NCBI GenBank assembly: GCA_003153375.1
Contig: PLYM01000081.1
Span: forward strand, 1-35,153
Length of the DNA stretch: 35,153 bases
Reading direction: 5' to 3'
Source of the DNA: Planctomycetaceae bacterium
GTDB taxonomy: Bacteria > Planctomycetota > Planctomycetia > Pirellulales > PALSA-1355
Part shown: positions 6,861-14,908 of the stretch, in pieces
Numbering within the stretch: the first letter of the stretch is position 1
Layout: each line of letters begins with the position of its first letter
Position numbers and translations under genes: made by a program
The notes under the pieces: generated by a model
Database searches by the model: none
The model's input: only the letters and a program-made list of their open reading frames with translations
Told to the model about the DNA's origin: nothing

Positions 6861-8609
6861 ATGCGATTCGCTCGAACGGGCTGCTCGGCTGCGCTGTTCG
6901 CGCTGTCCGTCGTCGCACTTCCCGTTGTCACGCGCGCCGCCGAAGCTCGCTTGCCGGTTGATACGAATTCGCCCGCTGGGCTGGTGCGCGCCGCGCTCGA
7001 ATCCGAATTGCTCGGCCCCTCGGAAGTGCGCGGCGAACTGCTCAAGCAGGCAATCGCCCGCGACCCCAACTTCGCCCCAGCCCGTTGGCAAAGTGGCTTC
7101 GTCCGTTGGGATGGCCAGTGGCTGACGCCCAGCGAAGTGGCTCAGCGCGCCGCCAGCGATCCGCTGTTGGCCGAGTATCGGAAGCGGCGCGACGCGATGG
7201 TGGACAAGGCCGACGATCATCGCGAGCTGGCCATCTGGTGTCACGACAGCAAGCTAATCGACCTCGAGCGCGTCCATTGGGTCAAGGTGCTCGAGTTTGA
7301 ATCAACTGATGAGCAAGCGCTGTCCGCTCTCGATTTACAGTGGCACGATGGTTACTTGCTCACACATCCGCAAATCGAACGCGCGACGGCGGCAGCTTTC
7401 GATCAGCGGAAGGCCAATAAATATTGGCAGCCTCGGGTGGCCAAATGGCGTACGGCGATCGATCGTGGAACGCCGTCGCAACGTGACAAGGCCATCGCCG
7501 AGATGGCCGCGATCTCCGATCACCACATTTTGCCGGCGTTTGAGGCCGTCTGTAGCGTTAATGGACAAGATACGTCGCCGGAGCTGCGGCAACTCGTGAT
7601 CGAAACCGTAAGTCGCATGCCCGAATTTGAGGCCACGCTGTTTCTCGTGCGGTACGCACTATTCACCGACTCACCGGAATTGCGTCAGGTTTGTGTGGCT
7701 GCCTTGAAGAAGCGGTCGCCACACATTTATGTGCCGCTTCTGCTTGCGGTTGTCCCAAAACAAATTGAGTCGCGGCATGCCTGGACGTACCTGGTCGACG
7801 GGACCTTTGTCCGAGATCACCAGTTTCTCCTTAAGGATGCCTATGGGTATCGTTTTTTCCGTCTTATCGACGAAGACGTGCCGATTAACCCTCGAGCGCG
7901 CCTAAGCGCAACCTGGATTGGTCTTCGACCCGCGGTGGCTCAGCAAGAAACCGCGGCGTTCACCAGTGAACTGGAGGACCGGCGCACCGAGCTGACCAGA
8001 CGACTGGGTGTGATTTGTTCTCAATTGGAGTTCCTGAAGAAGTCTCCCGAAGGCGATTGGCAAGAGGCCTGGGAACGTTACTGCGAGAGTTATAGCCCGC
8101 CGTCCGCGAGTCTTATCCGGTACAGCATTTCGCACCAAACGCGAAAAACTTTTTCGTGTTTTCCAGCCGGAACCCCCATTGGCACGATCGCCGGCCTCAG
8201 GCCGATTGAACGCCTCCGACCGGGAGATTTCGTCCTCGCGCAGAGCCCGCAATCGGGCGAGTTGGCCTACAAGCCCGTGCAGCGAGTCACGCTGCGGCCC
8301 GCGAGCCAACAGATCAGAATTCGCACCGGCGGCGAGACCTTGTCGGCCACGCGAGGGCATCTGTTTTGGTTGAACGACAAAGGCTGGGCCTTGGCCAAGC
8401 AATTAAAGGTTGGCGACCTGCTGCACACACCGAATGGATCGGTCGTGATCGACGAGCTGGCGGAGGCGCCCGCCCGCGAGGCCTATAACCTGGTCGTCGG
8501 CGACTTCAATTCTTACTTCGTCGGCGATCGGCAGTTGTTGGTCCACGATAATTCGCCCTTATTGGAGAGCAACGTGCGCGTGCCGGGATTGGTGGCGGAG
8601 AATCATTGA
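6861..8609 (+). CDS. Exported protein with C-terminal Hint (hedgehog/intein-type) domain, copy 1
   Basis: The 582-residue product has a signal peptide (residues 1-27), a helical region of TPR/HEAT-like character (30-290), a linker region, and a Hint domain from Cys433 (SCFPAGTPI) to about 564. Hint landmarks are Cys433 in the position of the self-splicing nucleophile, RPGDFVLAQ, the T-x-x-H motif Thr497-His500 (ATRGHLFW), and LLVHDNS (His562-Asp563-Asn564). Such domains can shift an N-S acyl bond and cleave the chain. Only 18 residues follow, ending VPGLVAENH, so no toxin is attached as in polymorphic toxins. GGAGG lies 9 bases before the ATG at 6861; a longer frame from 6711 lacks this and would bury the signal peptide. 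The next gene is a paralogue. Self-processing is inference from motifs. Confidence 0.8.
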   Translation: MRFARTGCSAALFALSVVALPVVTRAAEARLPVDTNSPAGLVRAALESELLGPSEVRGELLKQAIARDPNFAPARWQSGFVRWDGQWLTPSEVAQRAASDPLLAEYRKRRDAMVDKADDHRELAIWCHDSKLIDLERVHWVKVLEFESTDEQALSALDLQWHDGYLLTHPQIERATAAAFDQRKANKYWQPRVAKWRTAIDRGTPSQRDKAIAEMAAISDHHILPAFEAVCSVNGQDTSPELRQLVIETVSRMPEFEATLFLVRYALFTDSPELRQVCVAALKKRSPHIYVPLLLAVVPKQIESRHAWTYLVDGTFVRDHQFLLKDAYGYRFFRLIDEDVPINPRARLSATWIGLRPAVAQQETAAFTSELEDRRTELTRRLGVICSQLEFLKKSPEGDWQEAWERYCESYSPPSASLIRYSISHQTRKTFSCFPAGTPIGTIAGLRPIERLRPGDFVLAQSPQSGELAYKPVQRVTLRPASQQIRIRTGGETLSATRGHLFWLNDKGWALAKQLKVGDLLHTPNGSVVIDELAEAPAREAYNLVVGDFNSYFVGDRQLLVHDNSPLLESNVRVPGLVAENH

Positions 8610-8707
8610 TCGTCGAGGCTTCGATCGGCCGAACGCGAACGCGAGGAAACCGGGCGACGCCATCAGGGAACAAAAAAACAGGCAACGTAATTTTGGAGAT
8701 CCATCTC

Positions 8708-10558
8708 ATGCGACGCCATCGAATTGCAACTGTGGCCGCGCTCGTCGTGCTGGGTGGCATGATGCCCGCTGCTGTCGAGGCCGCCGAAGCACGCTTGCCG
8801 GTCGACAACGGCTCGCCCGCGGCCCTGGTGCGCGCGGCGCTCGAGTCGGAATTGGGCGGTCCCTCGGAAGTGCGCAGCGAGCTGCTCAAACAGGCGTTGG
8901 CCCGCGACCCCGATTATGCTCCGGCCCGCTGGCAAAGTGGCTTCGTCCGTTGGGACGGCAAGTGGCTCTCGCCCAGCGAAGTGGCGAGTCGCACGGCGCG
9001 TGATCCGCTGCTGGCGGAATATCGCAAGCGTCGCGACGCGATGGTGGACAAGGCCGACGACCATCGCGAGCTGGCCGCCTGGTGCCACAAGAACAAGCTT
9101 CTCGAGCAAGCGCGCCTGCACTGGCTGAAGGTGCTCGAATTCGAGCCGGCCGATGAACAAGCCCTGTCGGGCCTGGGGTTGCAGTGGTACGACGGTCGCT
9201 TGCTCACGGCCGCGCAGATCGAGCAGGGAAAAAAGGCGGCCATCGAACAGCGACGTGCCCACAAAGCCTGGCAGGCCCGGGCGACCAAATGGCGGGGAGC
9301 CATCGACCATGGCCCCGCGGGTCAGCGCGAGGCGGCGCTCGCCGAACTCAAAAAGGTTTCCGACGTCTCGGCGTTGCCGGCCTTGGAAGCCGCCTTCGGC
9401 ATCGGCGGCACGACGCAAAAAGCGATGGAGTTGAACCATCTGTTGATGCAAACGGTCAGCCGCATTCCAGGAGCCGAGTCGACGCGCGTCCTGCTGCGCC
9501 GCGCGCTAACGGCCGATTCCGAAGACGTTCGCGCCGCGGCCGCCGACGAGTTGAAAAAGCGACCGATGCACGCCTACGTGCCGCAATTGATCGCGGCCCT
9601 GCCGGGCACGCTGTCGACCCGGTTTCAAATCTCGATTCTGCCCAACGGCGCGTTGGTCTACGAGCACGAAGTGCTCATCGAGGGGCGCTCGGCGAATATC
9701 TCGCTCCGCTACGAATCGGCGGTAAATGCCGGCGATCCCTTGACCCTGATGGCGAGTTTGTCTGGCGATGCGGCCAGCGACGTGCGAACCGCCGCGCGCA
9801 TCGAATCGAGCGCCCGCGCGACCCAATCGCAGCTCGACGCATGGCGCGAGCGGGTTCAATGGGTGCTCGTGCGAACGACGGGGTTCGCCAATATCAGCGA
9901 TCCGGGTTTGTGGGAAAAACAATATAACGATTACAACGGCTGGCAAACGTCGCCGAAATACAAGCCGACCCTGTATCAAACTGCGTCCAATCAGCGAGGC
10001 TATGCGACTTCGCCGACCGACACGTATTTGAGCAGCGCCCCAAAGCCCGTCCCTATTTCTCCTTCTCTTCGCGCTTTTCCGTTGACCGCCTTTCCGCACA
10101 GCTCTTGCTTTGCCGCCGGCACGCCGATTCTCACCCAGTTCGGACCGCAGGCGATCGAAACGATCAAAGTGGGGGATCTCGTTTTGGCGCAGGATGGCGA
10201 AACCGGCGAACTGGCCTACAAGCCCGTTCAGGCCACGACCCTGTTGCCAGCGATTCCATTGTTGAAGATCACGAGCGGGTCCGACTCACTGGTAACAACG
10301 CCTGGACATCCCTTTTGGGTGAATGGCGCCGGCTGGCGAACCGCGAAGCAATTGACAACCGGTGAGCGTTTGCACGGTCTGAACGGCGCTATCGCGATCG
10401 ACCAGATCGAGCCGGTCAGGCCCTCGGAGGTCTACAATCTCGTCGTCGATGGTTACCACGACTACTTCGCCGGGTCGGCGCGTTTGCTGGCGCACGACTA
10501 TTCGTCGCCGTTGGAGAATACCGCCAGCGTGCCAGGACTCGTGGCTGACGGTCGGTGA
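8708..10558 (+). CDS. Exported protein with C-terminal Hint domain, copy 2
   Basis: This 616-residue paralogue starts 98 bases after the first copy's stop, with GGAG before the ATG at 8708 and a signal peptide ending near residue 26. Residues 28-170 match copy 1 almost position for position (LPVD, ALESELGGPSEVR, ARWQSGFVRWDG, YRKRRDAMVDKADDHREL). Residues 200-295 look like HEAT-type helical pairs (ADELKKRPMHAYVPQLIAAL). Residues 300-460 diverge and include a Tyr/Ser/Pro-rich linker. The Hint domain runs from Cys467 (SCFAAGTPI) through IKVGDLVLAQ and the T-x-x-H motif Thr531-His534 (TTPGHPFW) to LLAHDYS (His596-Asp597-Tyr598). The usual final Asn is absent, replaced by Asp-Tyr. The tail SVPGLVADGR echoes copy 1. 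Location should be periplasm or surface. Confidence 0.8.
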   Translation: MRRHRIATVAALVVLGGMMPAAVEAAEARLPVDNGSPAALVRAALESELGGPSEVRSELLKQALARDPDYAPARWQSGFVRWDGKWLSPSEVASRTARDPLLAEYRKRRDAMVDKADDHRELAAWCHKNKLLEQARLHWLKVLEFEPADEQALSGLGLQWYDGRLLTAAQIEQGKKAAIEQRRAHKAWQARATKWRGAIDHGPAGQREAALAELKKVSDVSALPALEAAFGIGGTTQKAMELNHLLMQTVSRIPGAESTRVLLRRALTADSEDVRAAAADELKKRPMHAYVPQLIAALPGTLSTRFQISILPNGALVYEHEVLIEGRSANISLRYESAVNAGDPLTLMASLSGDAASDVRTAARIESSARATQSQLDAWRERVQWVLVRTTGFANISDPGLWEKQYNDYNGWQTSPKYKPTLYQTASNQRGYATSPTDTYLSSAPKPVPISPSLRAFPLTAFPHSSCFAAGTPILTQFGPQAIETIKVGDLVLAQDGETGELAYKPVQATTLLPAIPLLKITSGSDSLVTTPGHPFWVNGAGWRTAKQLTTGERLHGLNGAIAIDQIEPVRPSEVYNLVVDGYHDYFAGSARLLAHDYSSPLENTASVPGLVADGR

Positions 10559-10589
10559 TAGCGCGGACCCTGGGGAGAATCGTCGCGTC

Positions 10590-11879
10590 GTGAAGAGCGG
10601 GAAGCGGACATTCCGAACGACCCTGTGGCTGGCGGGCGGCTGCGCGCTCGCCGTGTGGACCGAGCCGGTGTTGGCTGGCGGTCTGGACTTGCCAACCGGG
10701 ATTTCGCGACTCCTCGATCCGATATCCGAGGAGGCAAAATCCTTCGAGTCGTCGGCACCCCAACAATACGAGCAACTGAAACAGCGTTTTCCCAACGATC
10801 GACGTCTTGACTACGCGTATTCCCTGGCGCTGATCGGCCAGCGCAAATACCGCGAAGCTCTTCCGTTGGTTTCACGCTATCTGGAGGGGGGTCGCGGCGA
10901 GCCGCACGCTTATTGCACGAAGATTTGGGTGCTGTTGCAGGACCGCCGCTACCAGGACGCCTTGAATGAAGCGGTCACGCTCAGCAGCCGATTTCCGCAA
11001 GGCGCACCGTCGCCCGAAAGCCGCTATTACGAAGCCGCGGAATTCTTAGGCACTGTCTTTGCTTTTCTCGAGTTGGCGCGCCCCGGTGCCATCGCTCCCG
11101 CGCGACGACTGGAGTATAAGAACCGCGTGCTGGCCCGCCTGGGCAAAGCTTATAGGCCGGCTTTCGACCAGGCCCGTAGCGCCGTCGTGGGTCAGCTTGC
11201 CGAGATGCAAGATAAGAATGAATCGATTCAGCGCGGGCTTGCCGCCAAGAGCGAAGAGCGTAAAGGCCGGGCGCAGGCCAGTCTGGACGCCGACCGCCAA
11301 CGGCTTCTGGACGCCGAGGAAACCCAGCAAGCGAGCACGTCTCAGTTGCTCGACGCGCAGCGATCATTGCAGCAGACTCAGCAAGAGCTGGTCACGCTGA
11401 ATCACGACCGCGCACAGCTCGGAGCCAAAATCGCCATGCTCCAAGCACAAATTTCAATGATCCTGACTCCGGTGACATACGACCAGCGCACGGACCCCAC
11501 CTTACCTACCATTCAAGTCACGGCGCCGCCACCGGCGGGCGACACCCGCACGCTGCGGGCCACGGCCTTGGCGATGACCATGGCCGGTCTGAGCAGGCAG
11601 GCGCTCGGAATGGACCGTAAGATCCTTGCCTATCAGGCTCGCATCGCGGAGCTAGCCGGTAAGGGAGAGCAGGAACTGGATTCGCTCGCCGAGAGCGAAG
11701 CGGAGTTGGAATCGACGCAACGCCGCGCGAAGAAGGCCGAATATCAACTTAATCGCGGCAACAAGCCCACGGCCGTCCGATCCGGCGTGCTCTCGGAAAA
11801 AATGTCCACCTTCTCCACCTACTCGCCGTTTCCTTACTCGCAGGAGCGGAAACGGGTCTTGAGCTGGTTCGCGAAGTGA
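10590..11879 (+). CDS. Exported TPR and coiled-coil protein
   Basis: The 429-residue product is not a known family to me. The GTG at 10590 is chosen because GGGGAGA lies about 11 bases upstream and a signal peptide follows directly (TTLWLAGGCALAVWTEPVLA). An open frame from 10449 would instead overlap the preceding gene's end. Residues 45-135 have TPR-like helix pairs (DYAYSLALIGQRKYREALPL, KIWVLLQDRRYQDALNEAV). Residues 195-305 are a long Gln/Glu/Arg-rich coiled coil (LDADRQRLLDAEETQQASTS), then a Pro/Thr break and a second coiled coil at about 365-395. It lies 31 bases after the second Hint gene, so co-transcription is likely. It could be a scaffold or envelope-stress protein; function unknown. 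Confidence 0.7.
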   Translation: MKSGKRTFRTTLWLAGGCALAVWTEPVLAGGLDLPTGISRLLDPISEEAKSFESSAPQQYEQLKQRFPNDRRLDYAYSLALIGQRKYREALPLVSRYLEGGRGEPHAYCTKIWVLLQDRRYQDALNEAVTLSSRFPQGAPSPESRYYEAAEFLGTVFAFLELARPGAIAPARRLEYKNRVLARLGKAYRPAFDQARSAVVGQLAEMQDKNESIQRGLAAKSEERKGRAQASLDADRQRLLDAEETQQASTSQLLDAQRSLQQTQQELVTLNHDRAQLGAKIAMLQAQISMILTPVTYDQRTDPTLPTIQVTAPPPAGDTRTLRATALAMTMAGLSRQALGMDRKILAYQARIAELAGKGEQELDSLAESEAELESTQRRAKKAEYQLNRGNKPTAVRSGVLSEKMSTFSTYSPFPYSQERKRVLSWFAK

Positions 11880-12065
11880 CAATGGCGAGCCTGCTGGCTT
11901 GATTCGCTCCTGATCCAGCCGCGCGCTTGGCGGCCAGGGGCCAGGGCATCATAATGGTGCCTTCAAGGGCCAGGCGATCCGCGCCGCTTGCACCGCCGCC
12001 GGCCGTGTGGGGCGCTGTGCGGGGCGCTGGCTTCGCCGCACACTGTATCTGGAGTACACGCCATC

Positions 12066-12512
12066 ATGACCGATCGCGAACGTTGGACTGTTTATCCGTT
12101 GCTGTTTCTGGCCTTGGGCATCACGGTCAAGGACAAAATCGTGCGCTCGGTCGACCTCGAAACTGTTCGCTGTAACACGCTGAAGGTCACGGACCGCGGC
12201 GGCAAGGAGCGGGTCGAGATCAGTTCGAACCCCGCCGGCGGCTTCATCCAGTTTGATGGCGATCGCGACGTCCGCAGATTGTTTGTCGGTTATGTGAACA
12301 ACCTGGCCGGGATGATCTTTCTCGACCCCCAAGGCAGGGCCCGCCCCTGGGTCGTGATTCCCACCGTCGGGCCGCACAACGTCTTGCCAAATGTGCCGGC
12401 CGAACTGAAACCCACCGAGCCCGAGCCGTCAATCGATCCCACGTCGGCCAGTCCGCCCCCCGGCACTCCTCAGCCCGAAGCGAGCGCGCCCGGGCCGGAA
12501 GAGAAAAAATAG
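12066..12512 (+). CDS. Small membrane-anchored hypothetical protein
   Basis: The 148-residue product starts at the ATG at 12066, preceded by TGGAG; an earlier in-frame ATG at 11988 lacks a ribosome-binding site. Residues 6-22 (RWTVYPLLFLALGITVKDK) are a signal-anchor helix. The exposed part is short beta segments with DRGGKERVEISSNPAGGFIQ and YVNNLAGMIFLDPQGR, resembling the repeated D-x-x-G-K-x-R beta motifs of other planctomycete anchored proteins. The last 35 residues are a Pro/Glu/Ser-rich tail. It follows the TPR gene after 186 bases on the same strand. No function can be assigned. Confidence 0.65.
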   Translation: MTDRERWTVYPLLFLALGITVKDKIVRSVDLETVRCNTLKVTDRGGKERVEISSNPAGGFIQFDGDRDVRRLFVGYVNNLAGMIFLDPQGRARPWVVIPTVGPHNVLPNVPAELKPTEPEPSIDPTSASPPPGTPQPEASAPGPEEKK

Positions 12513-12584
12513 TAGCCGGCGGCGCCCAGGCAAGGTTCACAACGCTCTCGTCCCGCGAGCGAATGGATTCTCGCGCGAATCGGC

Positions 12585-13793
12585 CTATTGGCCCGCTTCG
12601 CCCGGGGCCGGTTGGGCGGCTTCGGCGGCTGGAGCGGGTTCGCCGGTCGGCTTGAGCACTTCGATACGGACGGCCTCGGTCGAGCCTGGCAGCGGTTGTG
12701 CGCTCGACGGTCCGATCGGCCGCTCGCCAAAACGGCGCGTGCGATAGAGACTCAAGCCGTGGGCCGCGTGATAGAGCGCGCCGCACTCCAGATCGAACTT
12801 CTCGGTCATCTCGAAACAGCCGACCAAGTGGGCCGCGGCTCGCGTGACCCAGGGCTCTTGCAACTCCTTGTCGTCCATGGCCAGCACCAGGAACTCGAGC
12901 ACGTGGCCCGTCGTGCTGATTCGCTTGTCGATTTCGGCCGAACTGGCGGGGCGCTCGAAGTAGTTGGTCGAAAAACTGCCGTCGGGCTGCTGATTTTGGT
13001 GAGCGGCCTCGATGGCGTCGCGAATTTTCTTATGGGCTCGATCCCAGGTGCCATCGCCGTTTTCCGCCAGCTTGCCGCCGGCGGCCAGATAGCGATTCAT
13101 CGCCACGGTCAGGGCGAACATGCGATGGGTGCCGCCGCAGGAGCTATCGCCCAACGGCTGCGCGGCTTCCATGCGAACGATCCGCTCGATGTTCCACTTG
13201 CTGCCGTCTTTGGCCGTCCATTCGGCGTCGAGCGGCAGATACGTGCTCAGGGCCATGAGCGTCCACGTCGACTCCATGCCGTCGTAGATATCCCATTGGG
13301 CCTGCGTCAACAGGTCGCGAACGTGGTAGGTCGTGCCCGCGACGACAATCGGCTCATCGAGCGAGACGTTGCACTGCGACAGATAGCCCAGCCACTGGTC
13401 TTCATGACCCTGACCCATCTTCGAGCCGGCTTCGAGCACCGCTTCCAGGCCATGGTCGCCCTTGTGCATCGTCCAGCCGCGCAGTTGGCCGCCGCCCAAC
13501 AGATAGGCAAGCGCCGGCACCAGCTTTTGATCGTGATAGATCTGAAAATCGCGACCATACATCAGCACGCCGTGCACGATCTGCCAGGCGGCCTGGTCCT
13601 TGGTGTTCAAGTGCCGATTGGCGAACGTGAAATCGAGCACGTTGTCGATCCGGTCGCGCAACTGCTCGTCGCTGGGCAGTTCGACCTGGGCGGTCGTCGT
13701 GGGAGCGGGTTTCTGACAGCCGCAGAGGAGTGCCGTCAAACCCAAGCTCAAACCTGCCGCCAGACGACCCGCGCGAAACGTCGCGTAGTCCAT
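12585..13793 (-). CDS. Lipoprotein with alpha/alpha-toroid-like domain
   Basis: The 402-residue product has a lipoprotein signal (SLGLTALLCGC, lipid Cys probably Cys26; the Cys at -2 is unusual). The mature part is helical with regularly spaced Trp, His and Gly: AWQIVHGVLMYGRDF, GGQLRGWTMHKGDHGLEAVL, WTLMALSTYLPLD, DSSCGGTHRMFALTVAM, NQQPDGSFSTNYF and TGHVLEFLVLAMDDKELQEP. The QQPDGSFSTNYF segment resembles the Q-x-x-D-G-S-W repeats of squalene-cyclase/prenyltransferase-type toroids, though catalytic aspartate motifs are not evident. A Pro/Ala-rich C-tail ends the protein. Homologues are widespread in planctomycetes with misleading names. AAGGA lies about 12 bases before the ATG. It is divergent from the metallopeptidase gene. 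Function unknown. Confidence 0.75.
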   Translation of the reverse strand: MDYATFRAGRLAAGLSLGLTALLCGCQKPAPTTTAQVELPSDEQLRDRIDNVLDFTFANRHLNTKDQAAWQIVHGVLMYGRDFQIYHDQKLVPALAYLLGGGQLRGWTMHKGDHGLEAVLEAGSKMGQGHEDQWLGYLSQCNVSLDEPIVVAGTTYHVRDLLTQAQWDIYDGMESTWTLMALSTYLPLDAEWTAKDGSKWNIERIVRMEAAQPLGDSSCGGTHRMFALTVAMNRYLAAGGKLAENGDGTWDRAHKKIRDAIEAAHQNQQPDGSFSTNYFERPASSAEIDKRISTTGHVLEFLVLAMDDKELQEPWVTRAAAHLVGCFEMTEKFDLECGALYHAAHGLSLYRTRRFGERPIGPSSAQPLPGSTEAVRIEVLKPTGEPAPAAEAAQPAPGEAGQ

Positions 13794-14158
13794 AGTTCGC
13801 CAATCCTTAAGAACTCAAACGCCGTGTCGGTCGCCGCGACACAACCTGGGTGATTCACGCTATTTTTGCCGATTATATCGACTGCCGGCACAGCTTGCCC
13901 AATGAGGACGTTTTAAGCTTTTCGGCATTCTGCGCCAATGCTTTGGATAAAAACCGCAAGATACGCGAGATACGAAGAATTATACGGCCGACTCGCCAGA
14001 TTTGGTCGCGCAGGGCTCCCGCGCCGCCAATCCGGCAGAACTGCAAGCGAATAGAACCGTAGAAACAGGAAGCAATGGCGTTCCATGGTCAGCCGCCCGG
14101 CAAACGCCTAGAGTGACTCGGGCGCGTCAGGCCCGGAAACCAGCTTGCGGGAGGCACC
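13794..14158. other. Divergent intergenic region with a possible -10 element
   Basis: This gap separates the lipoprotein gene (leftward) from the metallopeptidase gene (rightward) and is more AT-rich than its surroundings. On the minus strand TATAAT occurs at 13872-13877, but the best -35 candidate (TTGGGC at 13897-13902) is poor and its 19-base spacing long. No gene is supported here; GGGAGG at 14149-14154 is the ribosome-binding site of the metallopeptidase. Confidence 0.35.
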
Positions 14159-14863
14159 ATGTTCGGCATGTTCGGCGGTCCGATGTTCTTCGATTGGCAC
14201 TATTTCCTCTGGCTCGCGCCGGCACTGCTGCTGGCCTTTTGGGCCCAGATGCGGGTCAAGGCGACCTACGCCGAAGCCCAGCAAGAGCCTGCCCCGCTGA
14301 GCGGCGCGGCCGCGGCCCGCCATATTCTCGACTCGGCCGGCTTGCAGAACGTCGAGATCGAGCAGATTCCCGGCGAATTGACCGACCACTACGATTCGCA
14401 GGCCAAGGTGCTGCGGCTCAGCACCGACGTCTACCAGAACCGCTCGGTGGCCGCCGTGGGAATTGCCGCCCACGAATCAGGTCACGCGCTGCAAGACGCC
14501 GAAGGGTATCCGGCTCTTGTGATTCGCAATGCGGCGGTCCCCGCGGCGACCTTCGGCAGCAGCATCAGCTACGTGCTGATCCTGGCCGGGTTCTTTCTGC
14601 AGGCCGGCGTCTTGATTTGGGCCGGCATCGGATTGTTCGCCTGCGTCGTGTTCTTTCAATTGGTGAACTTGCCCGTCGAGTTCAATGCTAGCTCGCGCGC
14701 CAAGGCACAATTGGTAGCGCTCGGCATCGTCGATCAGCAACAGTTGCAGTACGTCAACAAGGTGCTCGATGCCGCCGCCTGGACCTACGTGGCCGCGACG
14801 CTGCAATCGGTGCTGACCTTGCTCTACTACGTCTCCCGCTTCAGCGGGCAGGGCCGCGACTGA
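14159..14863 (+). CDS. Membrane zinc metallopeptidase, YugP/Zn_peptidase_2 family
   Basis: The 234-residue product matches the YugP-type membrane zinc peptidase family in length and order of parts. An N-terminal membrane helix (FLWLAPALLLAFWAQM) is followed by a cytosolic segment (ARHILDSAGLQNVEIEQIPG) that precedes AAVGIAAHESGHALQDAEGY. His105-Glu106-x-x-His109 is the HExxH zinc and catalytic motif. Two membrane helices follow (about 127-165), then LPVEFNASSRAK with a conserved Glu that likely supplies the third zinc ligand, and a last helix near 205-225. GGGAGG lies just before the ATG. The physiological substrate is unknown; the family is thought to act in membrane protein turnover. Confidence 0.9.
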   Translation: MFGMFGGPMFFDWHYFLWLAPALLLAFWAQMRVKATYAEAQQEPAPLSGAAAARHILDSAGLQNVEIEQIPGELTDHYDSQAKVLRLSTDVYQNRSVAAVGIAAHESGHALQDAEGYPALVIRNAAVPAATFGSSISYVLILAGFFLQAGVLIWAGIGLFACVVFFQLVNLPVEFNASSRAKAQLVALGIVDQQQLQYVNKVLDAAAWTYVAATLQSVLTLLYYVSRFSGQGRD

Positions 14864-14908
14864 TCTACCCCTGCCGCGTGCCATGCTGCCGGTTTCGATC
14901 CTGCCATC

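Noticed and set aside
6861-10558. Polymorphic toxin system
   Set aside because: The Hint domains are at the very C-terminus with no toxin domain behind them, and no immunity gene follows.
12588-13853. Plus-strand open frame of 421 codons
   Set aside because: It is antisense to the lipoprotein gene, which has a lipobox and coherent helical pattern; the plus frame shows neither.
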